A DNA stretch of 51,397 nt from Oscillospiraceae bacterium (GCA_015067605.1 SVME01000004.1:1-51397); one strand, 5' to 3'; shown: positions 11,439 through 20,760, numbered from the stretch's first letter. Made by a program: numbers and translations. Notes: a model not told the origin generated them from the sequence alone.

Positions 11439-12356
11439 TCAGTTTGATTTGCTCACAGATACCTCAGAACCGGTTTCCGGTCCGGGAAGGGAATTGCCGA
11501 TATAGACCATCGACAGCAGCGTAAACACCAGCGCCTGAATGAATCCGGAAAAGAAGTCGAAATACAACGACATCACCGCCGGAATTCCGTAGGTAAATAC
11601 CGGAATATCCGACAGGATATTCAAACTCTGCAGAAGTCCGAACAGGCCAACCACAAGGGTCACACCCGAAATCACCGTCTTAGACAGCCACTTTTTTTTC
11701 CTCTTTTTCGCCGGCAAGGCCAGCAGCAACAGCATCAGCAAGCCTGCCACAATCAGAGCGCCTCCGGTCAACCAGCCGGCTGATGCCACCAGCTCGATGA
11801 TAATCGTGGATGCCAGCGTCAGCGCCGCATACATGATGGTGGAGATGATGATGCCCACGGAAATGTTACTGAAATGACGGAAGGACATGGACAAGGGCTG
11901 CGCCAGATCCGAAATCAGATTCATTGGGTTTACATAATTCTTCAGGAATTTACCGATGCCGTCGTTCTTGATATTATTGAACCAGATGATGAACGACACC
12001 ATCAACGCCCATACCGCAGTGCAGTTGAGGTCTGCGGTGGCAGAACGCAGAAAGCCGGTCAAGCCGATATAGCTGCCGCAGATACTGCACAAAAACAGAC
12101 AGCCCATAAAGGGAGTCCAGTGGACATTATGGGCACCCATGGCAGAGGCAGTCAGGTTGGTCATCATGGTAACACCCTTCTCCACCAGCACCTGACATTT
12201 TCCCGGCCGTTTGGTCAGTCCCCTGCCCAGCACGATGAACAACGTACACAAAATAATCGTTACGATTAACGAAGAAACCGTGGTCTGGGAAATGGGAATG
12301 CCGCCGAAAATTGGAATCACAAAATAGACATATGCGCCTGTTACGTCAATGCTCAT
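11439..12356 (-). CDS. atpB: F0 ATP synthase subunit a, enlarged
   Basis: A 305-residue integral membrane stator subunit forming the ion half-channels. The essential arginine is R160 in PLSMSFRHFSNI; YVNPMNLISDLAQP precedes it. It is longer than the usual 220-270 residues: residues about 195-250 add an extra hydrophobic segment, a strongly basic loop (PAKKRKKKWLSK, 215-226) and another helix before the last conserved helices. The extra part has no stop or frame break, so I take it as a lineage-specific insertion. Overlaps atpI by ATGA. Confidence 0.9.
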   Translation of the reverse strand: MSIDVTGAYVYFVIPIFGGIPISQTTVSSLIVTIILCTLFIVLGRGLTKRPGKCQVLVEKGVTMMTNLTASAMGAHNVHWTPFMGCLFLCSICGSYIGLTGFLRSATADLNCTAVWALMVSFIIWFNNIKNDGIGKFLKNYVNPMNLISDLAQPLSMSFRHFSNISVGIIISTIMYAALTLASTIIIELVASAGWLTGGALIVAGLLMLLLLALPAKKRKKKWLSKTVISGVTLVVGLFGLLQSLNILSDIPVFTYGIPAVMSLYFDFFSGFIQALVFTLLSMVYIGNSLPGPETGSEVSVSKSN

Positions 12357-12757
12357 TTCTTTACGCCACCGCCCTTTCTAAAGAACTCGGTAACCATAAT
12401 AATCGGCAGGTTGAACAGCAGCGGACAGGCCAGCGCAATCACATTGCAGTGCCCACTCTTGGCAAACACCACCAGCAACACTGCCGTAACCACCATACGA
12501 AGACCATAGGCCGATTTCATCAGTGCCTTGCCGGTTTTTACATCCTGCTCAGCGGCCTTATCTGCCGCCGCATCGGAGCCAATGGCCATGAAGAAAAAGT
12601 TGCCGATGGCCAGCACGCCGCCAATGACTCCGCCAAGCACCACAGTGTAATTAAATTGGTTCAGCAGTGCGAAAATGCCCACCATGGCGGCAATGCATAC
12701 TACCTGCCCCACGGTCAGGATGGCGGTTTTTTGAAGAATAAATTTACGGGAATCCAT
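12353..12757 (-). CDS. atpI: ATP synthase subunit I
   Basis: A 134-residue protein with four predicted membrane helices and the position typical of AtpI, directly before atpB. AtpI proteins assist c-ring assembly or Mg2+ supply to the complex. The sequence around VVLGGVIGGVLAIGNFFFMAIG fits the family; the rest is poorly conserved. Start at 12757 has a good GGAGGT site. Overlaps atpB by 4 bases. Confidence 0.8.
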   Translation of the reverse strand: MDSRKFILQKTAILTVGQVVCIAAMVGIFALLNQFNYTVVLGGVIGGVLAIGNFFFMAIGSDAAADKAAEQDVKTGKALMKSAYGLRMVVTAVLLVVFAKSGHCNVIALACPLLFNLPIIMVTEFFRKGGGVKK

Positions 12758-12769
12758 TGGAACCTCCGG

Positions 12770-13024
12770 TCAATCGTGTTCGTTGAAGGATACGGGCGGT
12801 GGGGTGTCACTTTTTCGTTTCGACAGGCGTTGCATCAGCTTCAGGGATGTACGCAGACCATCGATGGCCATGACAGTGCCAAGGGCTACGCCAACCCATA
12901 TCACCCAACTGCCCCAGCCGTAGTGCTGCCGGAACCAGACGGCAATCAGTGTACAGACCGTCAGTGGACCCACCGTAGACAGCCCTAATTGGGTCAGCCA
13001 TATCAGCAGATGCAAGTCTTTCAT
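12770..13024 (-). CDS. AtpZ/AtpI-like small membrane protein
   Basis: An 84-residue protein with two membrane helices separated by a short polar turn (FRQHYGWGSW) and a basic C-terminal tail (QRLSKRK). Its shape and place as first gene of the atp operon fit the AtpZ/AtpI family; sequence similarity is weak. The frame is open up to 13048, but that ATG would lie only about 5 bases from the predicted transcription start, whereas the ATG at 13024 has an AGGGG site 7 bases upstream, so I chose the shorter form. Confidence 0.65.
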   Translation of the reverse strand: MKDLHLLIWLTQLGLSTVGPLTVCTLIAVWFRQHYGWGSWVIWVGVALGTVMAIDGLRTSLKLMQRLSKRKSDTPPPVSFNEHD

Positions 13025-13059
13025 GGTGATGCCCCTACTTCCACTCATACTTCCTAGCC

Positions 13060-13088
13060 ATTATAACCGATTATACCCAAATCCGCAA
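13060..13088 (-). promoter_or_regulatory. sigma-A promoter of the ATP synthase operon
   Basis: Minus strand: -35 TTGCGG (13083-13088), 17-base spacer, consensus -10 TATAAT (13060-13065). A second TATAAT lies 10 bases further upstream inside the spacer. No other convincing promoter was seen before atpC, so all ten genes are probably one transcript. Confidence 0.75.
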
Positions 13089-13209
13089 GGAGATTTTGTG
13101 AAAACACGCAAAAAACTTTGAACCCCATCCAAAAAAGTTTTTCACAAAAAGGTCTTTTCGATCAGGGGAAAATATAGTAAACTAAAGGAAGTATTGATTG
13201 TTGTGCGCT

Positions 13210-13400
13210 AAATTATCGTTTAGCGCATTAGCGGCGAAGCCGCCTTGGCTCTCCCTCTGGGAGAGCTGGCACCGCCGAAGGCGGTGCCTGAGAGGGTTTT
13301 CGATGCTTTATATACCCTCTCCGCCCCAGTGTGCGCACTGGGGCACCTCTCCCAGAGGGAGAGGCAAGGGATTGTACGCTACTTCGCTAAACGATAATTT
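13210..13400. repeat. 191-bp TIR element, full-length inverted copy
   Basis: Same length and almost the same sequence as 1875-2065 but in the opposite orientation, with both AAATTATCGTTTAGC ends intact. It occupies about half of the 410-base gap between the atp operon promoter and the 107-aa gene. An open frame running through it from 13198 is an artefact. Confidence 0.9.
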
Positions 13401-13458
13401 ATATCCCTATCGACACAACAGGGCGGGGTGGGTCATAAGCTGTACTGAGGTGGAGTTT

Positions 13459-13782
13459 ATGGCAACATGGATTGTTATCGGCGTGCTGGCGGCCTTCGGG
13501 GCACTATGCATTTTATGGGTGCTGTTCGGGTTCCTGCTGCCCGGTCAGCGGGGCTCTGTGACCGTTTATCTCTGCCGCGGCGGCGAACAGGAGGAGCCTC
13601 TCATTCGGCGGCATCGCTGGCTGCGAGATCTGGGGCTGACCCACAGTCCCCTGATTGGTTTGGATGCCGGATTATCAGAAGAAGAATGTTTACGACTGAC
13701 CCGCAAGGGCGTTACCATTTGCGATATGGCGGAGCTGTCCGCCACACTGGAACAGGAGCGGATGAAGCTTGACAGAACTTGA
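13459..13782 (+). CDS. single-pass membrane protein, unknown function
   Basis: A 107-residue protein. Residues 3-29 form one membrane helix (WIVIGVLAAFGALCILWVLF), followed by a soluble part of about 75 residues that begins RGSVTVYLCRGGEQEE and includes LIGLDAGLSEEE. I do not recognise a family. The ATG at 13459 has GAGGTGG 6 bases upstream. It overlaps recD2 by 14 bases, so the two are translated together. Confidence 0.75.
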   Translation: MATWIVIGVLAAFGALCILWVLFGFLLPGQRGSVTVYLCRGGEQEEPLIRRHRWLRDLGLTHSPLIGLDAGLSEEECLRLTRKGVTICDMAELSATLEQERMKLDRT

Positions 13783-15979
13783 AATCATTCAGGGCACCAT
13801 CGGTGCTGTTGTATTCCATAATCACGAAAACGGCTACGCCGTCCTGCGCCTGCGGTGTCAGGACGGCAGCACCGTGACAGTGGTGGGCACCATTCCCCTG
13901 CCGGCGGTAGGCGAACGGCTGATGGTCACCGGTCGGTGGAGCGCCCATCAGAGCTACGGCAAACAGTTTGAGGCGGAATTTCTGGAACGGATGCTGCCTC
14001 AGACCACGCCCGAAATCATCAGTTATCTTTCCAGCCGCATCATCAAGGGCATCGGTCCCAAAACTGCTGCTCGCATAGTAGAGCGGTTCGGGGAGCAGAC
14101 ACTGCAAATCATGGAGCGGGAGCCCATGCGGTTGGCGGAAATCAGCGGCATCAACGCCGCCAAGGCCAAAGCCATCGGCGAGGAATTTCGTCTGCGGGTA
14201 GGGCTGCGGCAGCTACTGGAACTATTCACCCAGCATCAGCTTCCGGCGGAACTGGCGGTGCGGACCTACAAGCTCTACGGCGAGCAGACCATGGAGCTTC
14301 TTTACGATGATCCCTATCTGCTGATGGACGACGGGCTGGAAGCGCCCTTCGGGGCGGTGGACCGGTTCGCCATTGAGCTGGGTGTGGCCGGCGACGACCC
14401 CCGCCGTGTGGAGGCGGGTATTCTGTTTGAATTGAACTACAATCTCTCCGCCGGACACAGCTTCCTGCCGGAGGACAAGCTGATTGGTGCCACAGCACAA
14501 CTACTGAGTCTAGAACCGGACACCATCCGAGAGGGTATTGCACGGCTGCTGGATGCGGACCGGCTAGTGCGTGGAAAGCTGGCGGGAATTGTCGTGGAAT
14601 ATCTGCCGCAGCTGTATCACGCCGAAATGTATTGTACCCGCCGGCTGCTGGCTCATTCCCATGCCAGTTTTCCGGAGCCTAGAGGGCTGGAAGCTATGGT
14701 TCGTCGAAGCGCGCAGGAATGCGGAATTCAGTATTCTCCCCGTCAGGCGGAGGCAATCCGAACCGCCACTTCCAGCGGACTGCTGCTAATTACCGGCGGC
14801 CCCGGCACCGGTAAGACTACCATATTAAACGGCGTGCTGTCTGTGTTCGAGCAGATGGGGCTTCGGTGCTTACTGGCCGCCCCCACAGGCCGTGCCGCCA
14901 AGCGGCTGACGGAAGTCACCGGTCGGGATGCCTCCACCATCCACCGTTTGCTGGAGGCCACCATTGACCCTGCCACCGGACAGATGGTCTTTGTGCGGGA
15001 CGAGGAAAATCCGCTGAAGGCAGATGTAGTCATCGTGGACGAGATGTCCATGGTGGACATCCAGCTGCTGCACAGTCTGATGCAGGCCATTCCCGAAAAC
15101 AAGCGAATTATTCTGGTGGGTGATCCGGATCAGCTGCCCCCTGTTGGGCCCGGCTTCCCCTTCAATGATATGCTGCGCAGTGAAATGCTCAATTCCGTTC
15201 GATTGACGGAGATTTTCCGTCAGGCGCAGGAGAGCCTGATTGTTATGAACGCCCATCGGGTCAACCATGGGCAGATGCCCAATTTGCGTGACCGAAAAAG
15301 CGATTTCTTCTTCCTCCCCTGCCGCAGCGAGGATGAGGTCAGCCGCACCATTACCGATTTGTGCATCCGGCGGCTGCCTCAGAATATGGGCATCCTTCCG
15401 GATCAGATTCAGGTGCTGACTCCCACCCGCAAAGGCGGCGTGGGCACCGTGGCGCTGAATCAGCTACTGCAGGCCAGCCTGAATCCGCCTGCACCCACGA
15501 AAAAGGAGCGTGCCTTTGGCAACTACACCTTCCGCGAGGGGGATCGGGTGATGCAGATCCGCAATAACTATGATATTATGTGGAAGCGCTGCGACGGCAA
15601 CGAGGTAGGTGCCGGCATCTTCAACGGCGACGTGGGCATCGTCAAGTCCATCGACCCCCAGATGGAGCTGCTGACGGTGGTTTTTGACGACCGTGAGGTG
15701 GACTACGAATTCGATCAGCTGAACGAGCTGGAACCTGCCTATGCCATGACCGTTCACAAAAGTCAGGGCAGCGAATACCGGTGCGTGGTGCTGTCCGGCT
15801 GGGGCGGCTCAGCGTATCTGCTGAACCGGAGCGTCCTGTACACTGCCATCACCCGTGCCCGTGAGCTGCTAATCATCGTGGGGCGGGAGGATACGGTGTC
15901 CACCATGGTGCAAAACGCCCGTGTAGGCCGGAGATACACCGGTCTAAAGCTGCGGCTTCAGGGAAAGGTCAGCGGATGA
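13769..15979 (+). CDS. recD2: ATP-dependent DNA helicase RecD2
   Basis: A 736-residue SF1B 5'-3' helicase. The N-terminal OB-like domain and tandem helix-hairpin-helix region (about 90-200; GIGPKTAARIVERFG, ISGINAAKAKAIGEE) are typical of RecD2 rather than RecBCD RecD. Helicase motifs: GGPGTGKT (343-350), VIVDEMSMVD, GDPDQLPPVGPG, a UvrD-like C-domain and YTAITRARE. RecD2 acts in replication fork repair and recombination. The start is a TTG within the end of the previous gene, with AGGAG about 10 bases upstream; no in-frame ATG lies nearby. It overlaps comF by ATGA. Confidence 0.95.
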   Translation: MTELEIIQGTIGAVVFHNHENGYAVLRLRCQDGSTVTVVGTIPLPAVGERLMVTGRWSAHQSYGKQFEAEFLERMLPQTTPEIISYLSSRIIKGIGPKTAARIVERFGEQTLQIMEREPMRLAEISGINAAKAKAIGEEFRLRVGLRQLLELFTQHQLPAELAVRTYKLYGEQTMELLYDDPYLLMDDGLEAPFGAVDRFAIELGVAGDDPRRVEAGILFELNYNLSAGHSFLPEDKLIGATAQLLSLEPDTIREGIARLLDADRLVRGKLAGIVVEYLPQLYHAEMYCTRRLLAHSHASFPEPRGLEAMVRRSAQECGIQYSPRQAEAIRTATSSGLLLITGGPGTGKTTILNGVLSVFEQMGLRCLLAAPTGRAAKRLTEVTGRDASTIHRLLEATIDPATGQMVFVRDEENPLKADVVIVDEMSMVDIQLLHSLMQAIPENKRIILVGDPDQLPPVGPGFPFNDMLRSEMLNSVRLTEIFRQAQESLIVMNAHRVNHGQMPNLRDRKSDFFFLPCRSEDEVSRTITDLCIRRLPQNMGILPDQIQVLTPTRKGGVGTVALNQLLQASLNPPAPTKKERAFGNYTFREGDRVMQIRNNYDIMWKRCDGNEVGAGIFNGDVGIVKSIDPQMELLTVVFDDREVDYEFDQLNELEPAYAMTVHKSQGSEYRCVVLSGWGGSAYLLNRSVLYTAITRARELLIIVGREDTVSTMVQNARVGRRYTGLKLRLQGKVSG

Positions 15980-16629
15980 TTTGGAAATTACTTTTCCCGC
16001 CTAAGTGCGTCTTATGCGGCAAAATACTGGAAAAAGGGCAAATCGATTTATGTGACCGGTGCCGGATCCACGGCCCCGTCTGTACAAAATCAAAAATTAA
16101 GCTTCCCTTCCTTGACAGTTGGCTCGCTTTGTGGCATTATGAAGAGGACGTGCGGCGCAGTCTGCTCCGCTACAAATTCTACGGCAAGCGGCATCTGGCC
16201 AAAAACTACGGACGGTTGCTGGCGGACAAGCTCCTGCGAGAGCGGGAAGCGGACTTTGACATGATTACATGGGTGCCGGTGAGCCGGATGCGTCGGCTAC
16301 GCCGGGGCTACGACCAGGTGGAACTGCTGGCCAAGGCGCTGGGCGAAGCTCTGGAGATGGAGCCGGTTAAGTGTCTGCGGAAGATTCGCCGGACACAGGT
16401 ACAGTCCCGCCTCACCGGTCAAGCGCAGCGCCGTGCCAACGTGCTAGGTGCTTACGAGGTGATTGATCCACGGCAGGTGGTCGGTATGCGGGTGCTGCTT
16501 CTGGACGACATCATAACCACCGGTGCCACTGCCGGCGAGTGTGCGCGGGTGCTGCTCACCGCCGGAGCCAGCGAAGTACACTGCGCTGCCGTTGCATCGG
16601 CAATACATTACAAAAATACCAGTAGGTGA
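15976..16629 (+). CDS. comF: ComF family phosphoribosyltransferase-like protein
   Basis: A 217-residue ComF-type protein needed in many species for natural DNA uptake. The N-terminal zinc ribbon uses CVLCG and CDRC; the C-terminal phosphoribosyltransferase fold has the PRPP-type loop VLLLDDIITTGATAGE. Its location straight after recD2 links it to single-stranded DNA handling; a comFA helicase is not adjacent. A membrane or ring role is known only for family members. Overlaps recD2 by 4 bases. Confidence 0.92.
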   Translation: MIWKLLFPPKCVLCGKILEKGQIDLCDRCRIHGPVCTKSKIKLPFLDSWLALWHYEEDVRRSLLRYKFYGKRHLAKNYGRLLADKLLREREADFDMITWVPVSRMRRLRRGYDQVELLAKALGEALEMEPVKCLRKIRRTQVQSRLTGQAQRRANVLGAYEVIDPRQVVGMRVLLLDDIITTGATAGECARVLLTAGASEVHCAAVASAIHYKNTSR

Positions 16630-16635
16630 AATAAT

Positions 16636-17673
16636 ATGCGTTTGTTTTCTAATGATTTGGGCGTGGATTTGGGCACTGCCAATGTGCTGATTTATGTGGA
16701 CGGCAAGGGTGTCGTTGTGCGAGAACCCTCCGTTGTGGCGCTGGACAAAAACACCGGCAAAATTCTGGAGGTTGGTGCCGCCGCACGGAATATGCTGGGG
16801 CGTACCCCCGGCAATGTGGTGGCGATGCACCCGCTGAAGGACGGTGTCATTTCTGACCACGAAATGACCGTGAAAATGCTGCAGGTGCTGTTCCGTGAGG
16901 CCGGCAAGACCAGCCTGTTTACCCCCAAGCCCCGTGTAATCATCTGCGTGCCCAGCGGCGTCACTGAAGTTGAGGAACGCAGCGTCATCAACGCCGCCAT
17001 CGAGGCCGGTGCCCGTCGGGTTTATCTGATTGAGGAGCCGCTGGCTGCGGCGCTGGGTGCCGGACTGGATATCAGCGGCCCCTCCGGTCACATGATTGTG
17101 GACATCGGCGGTGGCACCACTGATGTGGCGGTGCTGAGCCTCAACGGCGTAGCCGCCTCCTCCTCTATCAAGGTGGCCGGTGACAGCTTTGACGAGGCCA
17201 TCGGCCGGCACATTCGTCGCCGCCACGGCGTGATTATCGGCAAGACCACTGCCGAGGACATCAAAATTCGCATCGGCTGCGTCCATGAGCGGCCGGAGGA
17301 TGCTTCCATGATTGTCAAGGGGCGGGACGCCAAGTCCGGTATGCCCCGTGAGCTGGAGCTGCACGCTGCCGAAATTGCGGAGGTGCTGCGCCGCCCCGCC
17401 CGTCAGATTGCGGACGAGGTGCTTTCGGTGCTGGAGGATACCTCTCCGGAGCTGGTCAGCGACATTGCGGACAACGGCATCACCCTCACCGGCGGCGGAA
17501 GTCAGCTTTTTGGTATGGACGAGCTGCTGTCGGAGCGCACCGGCGTGCGCTGCACGCTGGCCGACGATCCGGATTCCTGCGTGGCCTACGGCTGCGGCAA
17601 GAGCCTGAACTGGATCAACCGGATGTCCGAAGGCCCCATCAACATCGCAAGAAAACGGGCCATGCGTGGATAA
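16636..17673 (+). CDS. mreB: MreB/Mbl family actin-like rod-shape protein
   Basis: A 345-residue bacterial actin. Phosphate loop 1 GVDLGTANVLIY, the MreB signature IEEPLAAALGAG, phosphate loop 2 IVDIGGGTTDVAVLSL and the adenosine loop LTGGGSQLFGMD are intact. MreB filaments guide cell wall synthesis along the membrane. It is not next to mreC/mreD, so it may be an Mbl or MreBH-type paralogue rather than the primary MreB. It sits 6 bases after comF with an AGGTGA site and is the last gene of this run. Confidence 0.93.
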   Translation: MRLFSNDLGVDLGTANVLIYVDGKGVVVREPSVVALDKNTGKILEVGAAARNMLGRTPGNVVAMHPLKDGVISDHEMTVKMLQVLFREAGKTSLFTPKPRVIICVPSGVTEVEERSVINAAIEAGARRVYLIEEPLAAALGAGLDISGPSGHMIVDIGGGTTDVAVLSLNGVAASSSIKVAGDSFDEAIGRHIRRRHGVIIGKTTAEDIKIRIGCVHERPEDASMIVKGRDAKSGMPRELELHAAEIAEVLRRPARQIADEVLSVLEDTSPELVSDIADNGITLTGGGSQLFGMDELLSERTGVRCTLADDPDSCVAYGCGKSLNWINRMSEGPINIARKRAMRG

Positions 17674-17674
17674 T

Positions 17675-17712
17675 ATGCAAAATGCCGCCGGAGTACCGGC
17701 GGCATTTTGCAT
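17675..17712 (+). terminator. hairpin after mreB
   Basis: A 17-bp perfect stem (ATGCAAAATGCCGCCGG with its complement, AGTA loop) begins 2 bases after the stop. There is no strong T run outside the stem, so it may act as a terminator or as an mRNA-protecting end. Confidence 0.65.
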
Positions 17713-17730
17713 ACTGTCCAAAGAACTATG

Positions 17731-18119
17731 AATTATCGGGCACCTCTAAAAACTAAATTTCGAGCAGGTGCCCAGAAATTTTGTTTCAATTTTGTGTTAA
17801 TAACCGCAGGAATACTGTATGTATTTCAAGGTTTTTTATAAGCAAAAGTTGGAGCAAAAGGGCGGGCACTTTGCCGAAAGAGAGTTTTTAGAGGTGCCCT
17901 ATCGTTTAGCGGTGCAGATGAGCACCATCCAAACCTCCCTCTGATGAGGGAGATGCCCCGAAGGGGCGGAGGGAGAGAAAACCTAAAAGTATCCGTATTT
18001 GTTGTTACAACGCGGAAAACTAATCCTTTTTTCTCTCCCCCAGTCAGCTTCGCTGACAGCCCCTCGTCAGAGGGGGCCTTATTTGCGCCTGCGACGCTTA
18101 ATTCGCTAAACGATAATTT
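17731..18119. repeat. TIR element interrupted by a nested insertion
   Basis: The right end GCTAAACGATAATTT (18105-18119) is intact. The left end is split: AATTATC (17731-17737) and TATCGTTTAGC (17900-17910) lie on either side of the element at 17738-17899. Joined with one copy of TATC they restore AATTATCGTTTAGC. The core (about 17911-18104) differs from the 191-bp copies: it has CCTCCCTCTGATGAGGGAG and CCCCAGTCAGCTTCGCTGACAG hairpins and a CCCCTCGTCAGAGGGGG block. No coding sequence. With the hairpin at 17675-17712 it fills the 470-base gap between mreB and the 859-aa gene. Confidence 0.8.
17738..17899. mobile_element. 162-bp MITE-like element with 17-bp inverted ends
   Basis: Bounded by GGGCACCTCTAAAAACT and its exact reverse complement AGTTTTTAGAGGTGCCC, and flanked by TATC on both sides, which looks like a 4-bp target site duplication. 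It has no open frame of note, so it would need a transposase supplied from elsewhere. A truncated relative is at 32366-32428. The parent family is not identified. Confidence 0.8.
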
Positions 18120-18143
18120 GCAATCATCGTTTTTTTCCTGTGC

Positions 18144-20723
18144 TTAAGCAAAATAGGCTTTTGCGTAGTAGCCGTAAACGGCGGTGGCGGCACCGAATGC
18201 GTTGCCATTAGCGGCGATGCTTTCGCAATAACGGCCCAGGCTGTATGCAATCACACTGGTGGTATGGGTGACGCCGTTAGATTTGTAATAGGCAACCACA
18301 TAAATAGGCTGATCGATTTCCTTTGCGGCGATGCCCTCCACGGCACCGTGCCAGCTTTCCCCATCATAGGTCATGGAAATCTGTCCGGTGGCGTTGGATG
18401 TCAGCAGCTTATCCGCCGACTGGTATGCAGCGGCATCCCAGTAACACAGGGTCAGACCGTCATCGGGGTTCAGCTTGTTGGTGAAATAGAAATTGACCGA
18501 GAACGCTCCCTCGAAGGAAACCGTTGGGTACACGCTGGAAAATGCGGTGGTATCCATTTGGAAGTGTCCTGCCTTGGAAGCATCCGGCGCTGTCACCGAT
18601 GCAACCATGGATTCGTCATAGGGGTTCACCAGATTCTGCGCCGGAACCGTCAAGAAGGCGTTCATCAAGCTGTCAGTCTTGTAGCCGAAGGCCAACTGCG
18701 CCTGCGCTCCATAGTTCAGCATGGCCACCATCAGGCGCTTCGCATCCATTGAGGTGGTGGAGCTGCCAAGAATGGTCTTGGCGTAGGCCACGGCATTATA
18801 GCCGGCGATGTCTGTATAGATGTAGGTGCCATTGGTGAGCTTAGCATAGACCTTGAAGTACAGCGCATCTCCCAGATTCTTGGCTGGAATGCCATTGGTA
18901 TGGGCGATGTAGCTGGAGCTGGAGGTGGTGTAGCCGGGAATCACATTCACCGCATCCGCCATAGTACCCTCAGACAGTCTGGAATCGAAGGTAATCAGAC
19001 CCATTTCCACAACATTCGTCATATCCGACACGGTGAAGTACACATTATACTGAATCTGGTCCTCAAAGCTCAGGGTGGGATAATCCAGCGTCAGCGTAGG
19101 CGCAAGGGATTCCACATTGACTGTAAAGGTAGCGCTATACGCTCCGCTGGTGACGGTAACGGTCTGCTCCCCGGTCTGGGAAAGCACCATTGGGCTGACC
19201 GTATAGCCATCGGAAAGGGGATCCGTCAGGCCGTCGTCATAGACCTTCTGCACTGCAAGGCCGGTCAAATCTAGCGTTTCGCCCAATTGATAATCTCGCT
19301 TCTCCGGCAAGGAGGACAGGCGGATACCGCTTTGGCGACGGGCTTCGATCCAGCCCATTTTGAAATAACCAGAGCCGGTAACCGGATAAATCACCTGATC
19401 CAGCTCCCCTACCCTGCTGACACGCAGGCAGGAGTCCCCCGCATCGATAGAGCCAAGGGTTTCCGATAAGTCGATTCTGCGGTAGACGGTATACCCTGTG
19501 CCACTTTTCCACTGAGTAGGCGACGGATTCTCTGCGAAGGTGCTCCATGGCGCATAAGCCTCCGCATAGCCGTCTGCCTCCACAGATGAGGGGTAGGACA
19601 CATAGCACCAGCCATCGGAATAGATTTTATTGATGATGCAAAGATCCGTAGAGCCGGTGATGAATCGGTTGCTGAGCTGCTGTCCCTGCGCATCGTACAC
19701 CGGAACGTTGCCGGTGGAGGTGGGATAGGCGTAGATTGGCAGGAAATCCTCATAGGCTGCGGCCAGAGGACGGGTATCATCGCTGGCATCCGGAATTTCC
19801 ACGTTCAGATTATCTGTGTAGGCGGTGAGCTTCGCCACCAAGGCGCTGGCGGAATGGTTATTATCGCCGCCATAGATTTTCTGGAGTTGGGTTTTATAAT
19901 TCATTCGATCCACGACCACCAAACCCTTATCCACACCTGTAGTACATTGCGTCCATGAACCGCTGGAGTAAGGCGTTGTCTTGATGGCGTTGGAAATTCC
20001 CAGCACCGCCGCCGTGAATTTATTATATTCGCTCCATGTATTATTGGTCAGACCCACAAGGAAGCAGCCGGTGGAGCTGTAAGACGAGGAGCTGATACCA
20101 TTGGTAGGAGCGCTGTTGAAGTTGCTTCGAGCATGGATGTTGATGGCACTGGAAGTGCTGGTGTAGCTGGAGGAAGAAGTGCAGCGCATCACCGGCGCAC
20201 TGCCGCTATTATCTGCGATGCGAAGCGAGGCGTAACGGCCCAGATGGTTGGTGGAAATGATGTTGTACACACCATCCAGCACCGTGGGCACCGCCGAGCC
20301 CTCGTTCAGACTGACGTTTCGGGGATTGTCCGGAATGGTAGAGCAATTCTCTGACTCGTAGACAATTTTCGGCACGCCGTTCACCTGCTGCACTACGGCG
20401 CAATAGGCGGACAGATGGTATCGGGTATAGTCACTGTATGTAGCGCTGTCCATATTATCGCTGCAGCCGTCGAAGAAGAAAATGACGCTCTTGCCGCTTT
20501 GCAAATTTCTGGCCACCCGGTAGTCGTCCGTGGCGGACAGAATGTGGTAACGCATCATGGTATCCACATAGTTTTTGCGCTCTGTATTGGACAGGATCGT
20601 TGACTCAATATTGGTCAAGTCCCCTGCGCTGTAATAGGCCGATACACGATTCTGCACAGGCAGCAACGGGCACAACATCAAAAGTGCCAACACCACGCTG
20701 AACAGTCTGTGGATTTTTTTCAT
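18144..20723 (-). CDS. large secreted multidomain surface protein
   Basis: An 859-residue protein with a signal peptide (about 1-29, KKIHRLFSVVLALLMLCPLL). Residues about 45-300 form a domain shared with the 1531-aa protein at 27682; it has INIHAR (H197) and SSTGC (C220), an arrangement reminiscent of the His and S-x-G-C motif of YkuD-type L,D-transpeptidases. Two SH3-like segments follow (about 325-455), then a Big_3-type Ig domain (about 466-541, LPEKRDYQLGETLDLTGLAV), and a 315-residue C-terminal domain also shared with the paralogue. There is no LPXTG anchor. The true start is 20723 (AGGAGGG site); an upstream frame to 20789 runs through the promoter. Confidence 0.85.
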   Translation of the reverse strand: MKKIHRLFSVVLALLMLCPLLPVQNRVSAYYSAGDLTNIESTILSNTERKNYVDTMMRYHILSATDDYRVARNLQSGKSVIFFFDGCSDNMDSATYSDYTRYHLSAYCAVVQQVNGVPKIVYESENCSTIPDNPRNVSLNEGSAVPTVLDGVYNIISTNHLGRYASLRIADNSGSAPVMRCTSSSSYTSTSSAINIHARSNFNSAPTNGISSSSYSSTGCFLVGLTNNTWSEYNKFTAAVLGISNAIKTTPYSSGSWTQCTTGVDKGLVVVDRMNYKTQLQKIYGGDNNHSASALVAKLTAYTDNLNVEIPDASDDTRPLAAAYEDFLPIYAYPTSTGNVPVYDAQGQQLSNRFITGSTDLCIINKIYSDGWCYVSYPSSVEADGYAEAYAPWSTFAENPSPTQWKSGTGYTVYRRIDLSETLGSIDAGDSCLRVSRVGELDQVIYPVTGSGYFKMGWIEARRQSGIRLSSLPEKRDYQLGETLDLTGLAVQKVYDDGLTDPLSDGYTVSPMVLSQTGEQTVTVTSGAYSATFTVNVESLAPTLTLDYPTLSFEDQIQYNVYFTVSDMTNVVEMGLITFDSRLSEGTMADAVNVIPGYTTSSSSYIAHTNGIPAKNLGDALYFKVYAKLTNGTYIYTDIAGYNAVAYAKTILGSSTTSMDAKRLMVAMLNYGAQAQLAFGYKTDSLMNAFLTVPAQNLVNPYDESMVASVTAPDASKAGHFQMDTTAFSSVYPTVSFEGAFSVNFYFTNKLNPDDGLTLCYWDAAAYQSADKLLTSNATGQISMTYDGESWHGAVEGIAAKEIDQPIYVVAYYKSNGVTHTTSVIAYSLGRYCESIAANGNAFGAATAVYGYYAKAYFA

Positions 20724-20760
20724 GAAAATCCCTCCTGAATTCGTCATAATGTTAATAATT

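Noticed and set aside
13198..13458. N-terminal extension of the 107-aa membrane protein through the repeat element
   Set aside because: It translates the TIR element, and a good ribosome site precedes the ATG at 13459.
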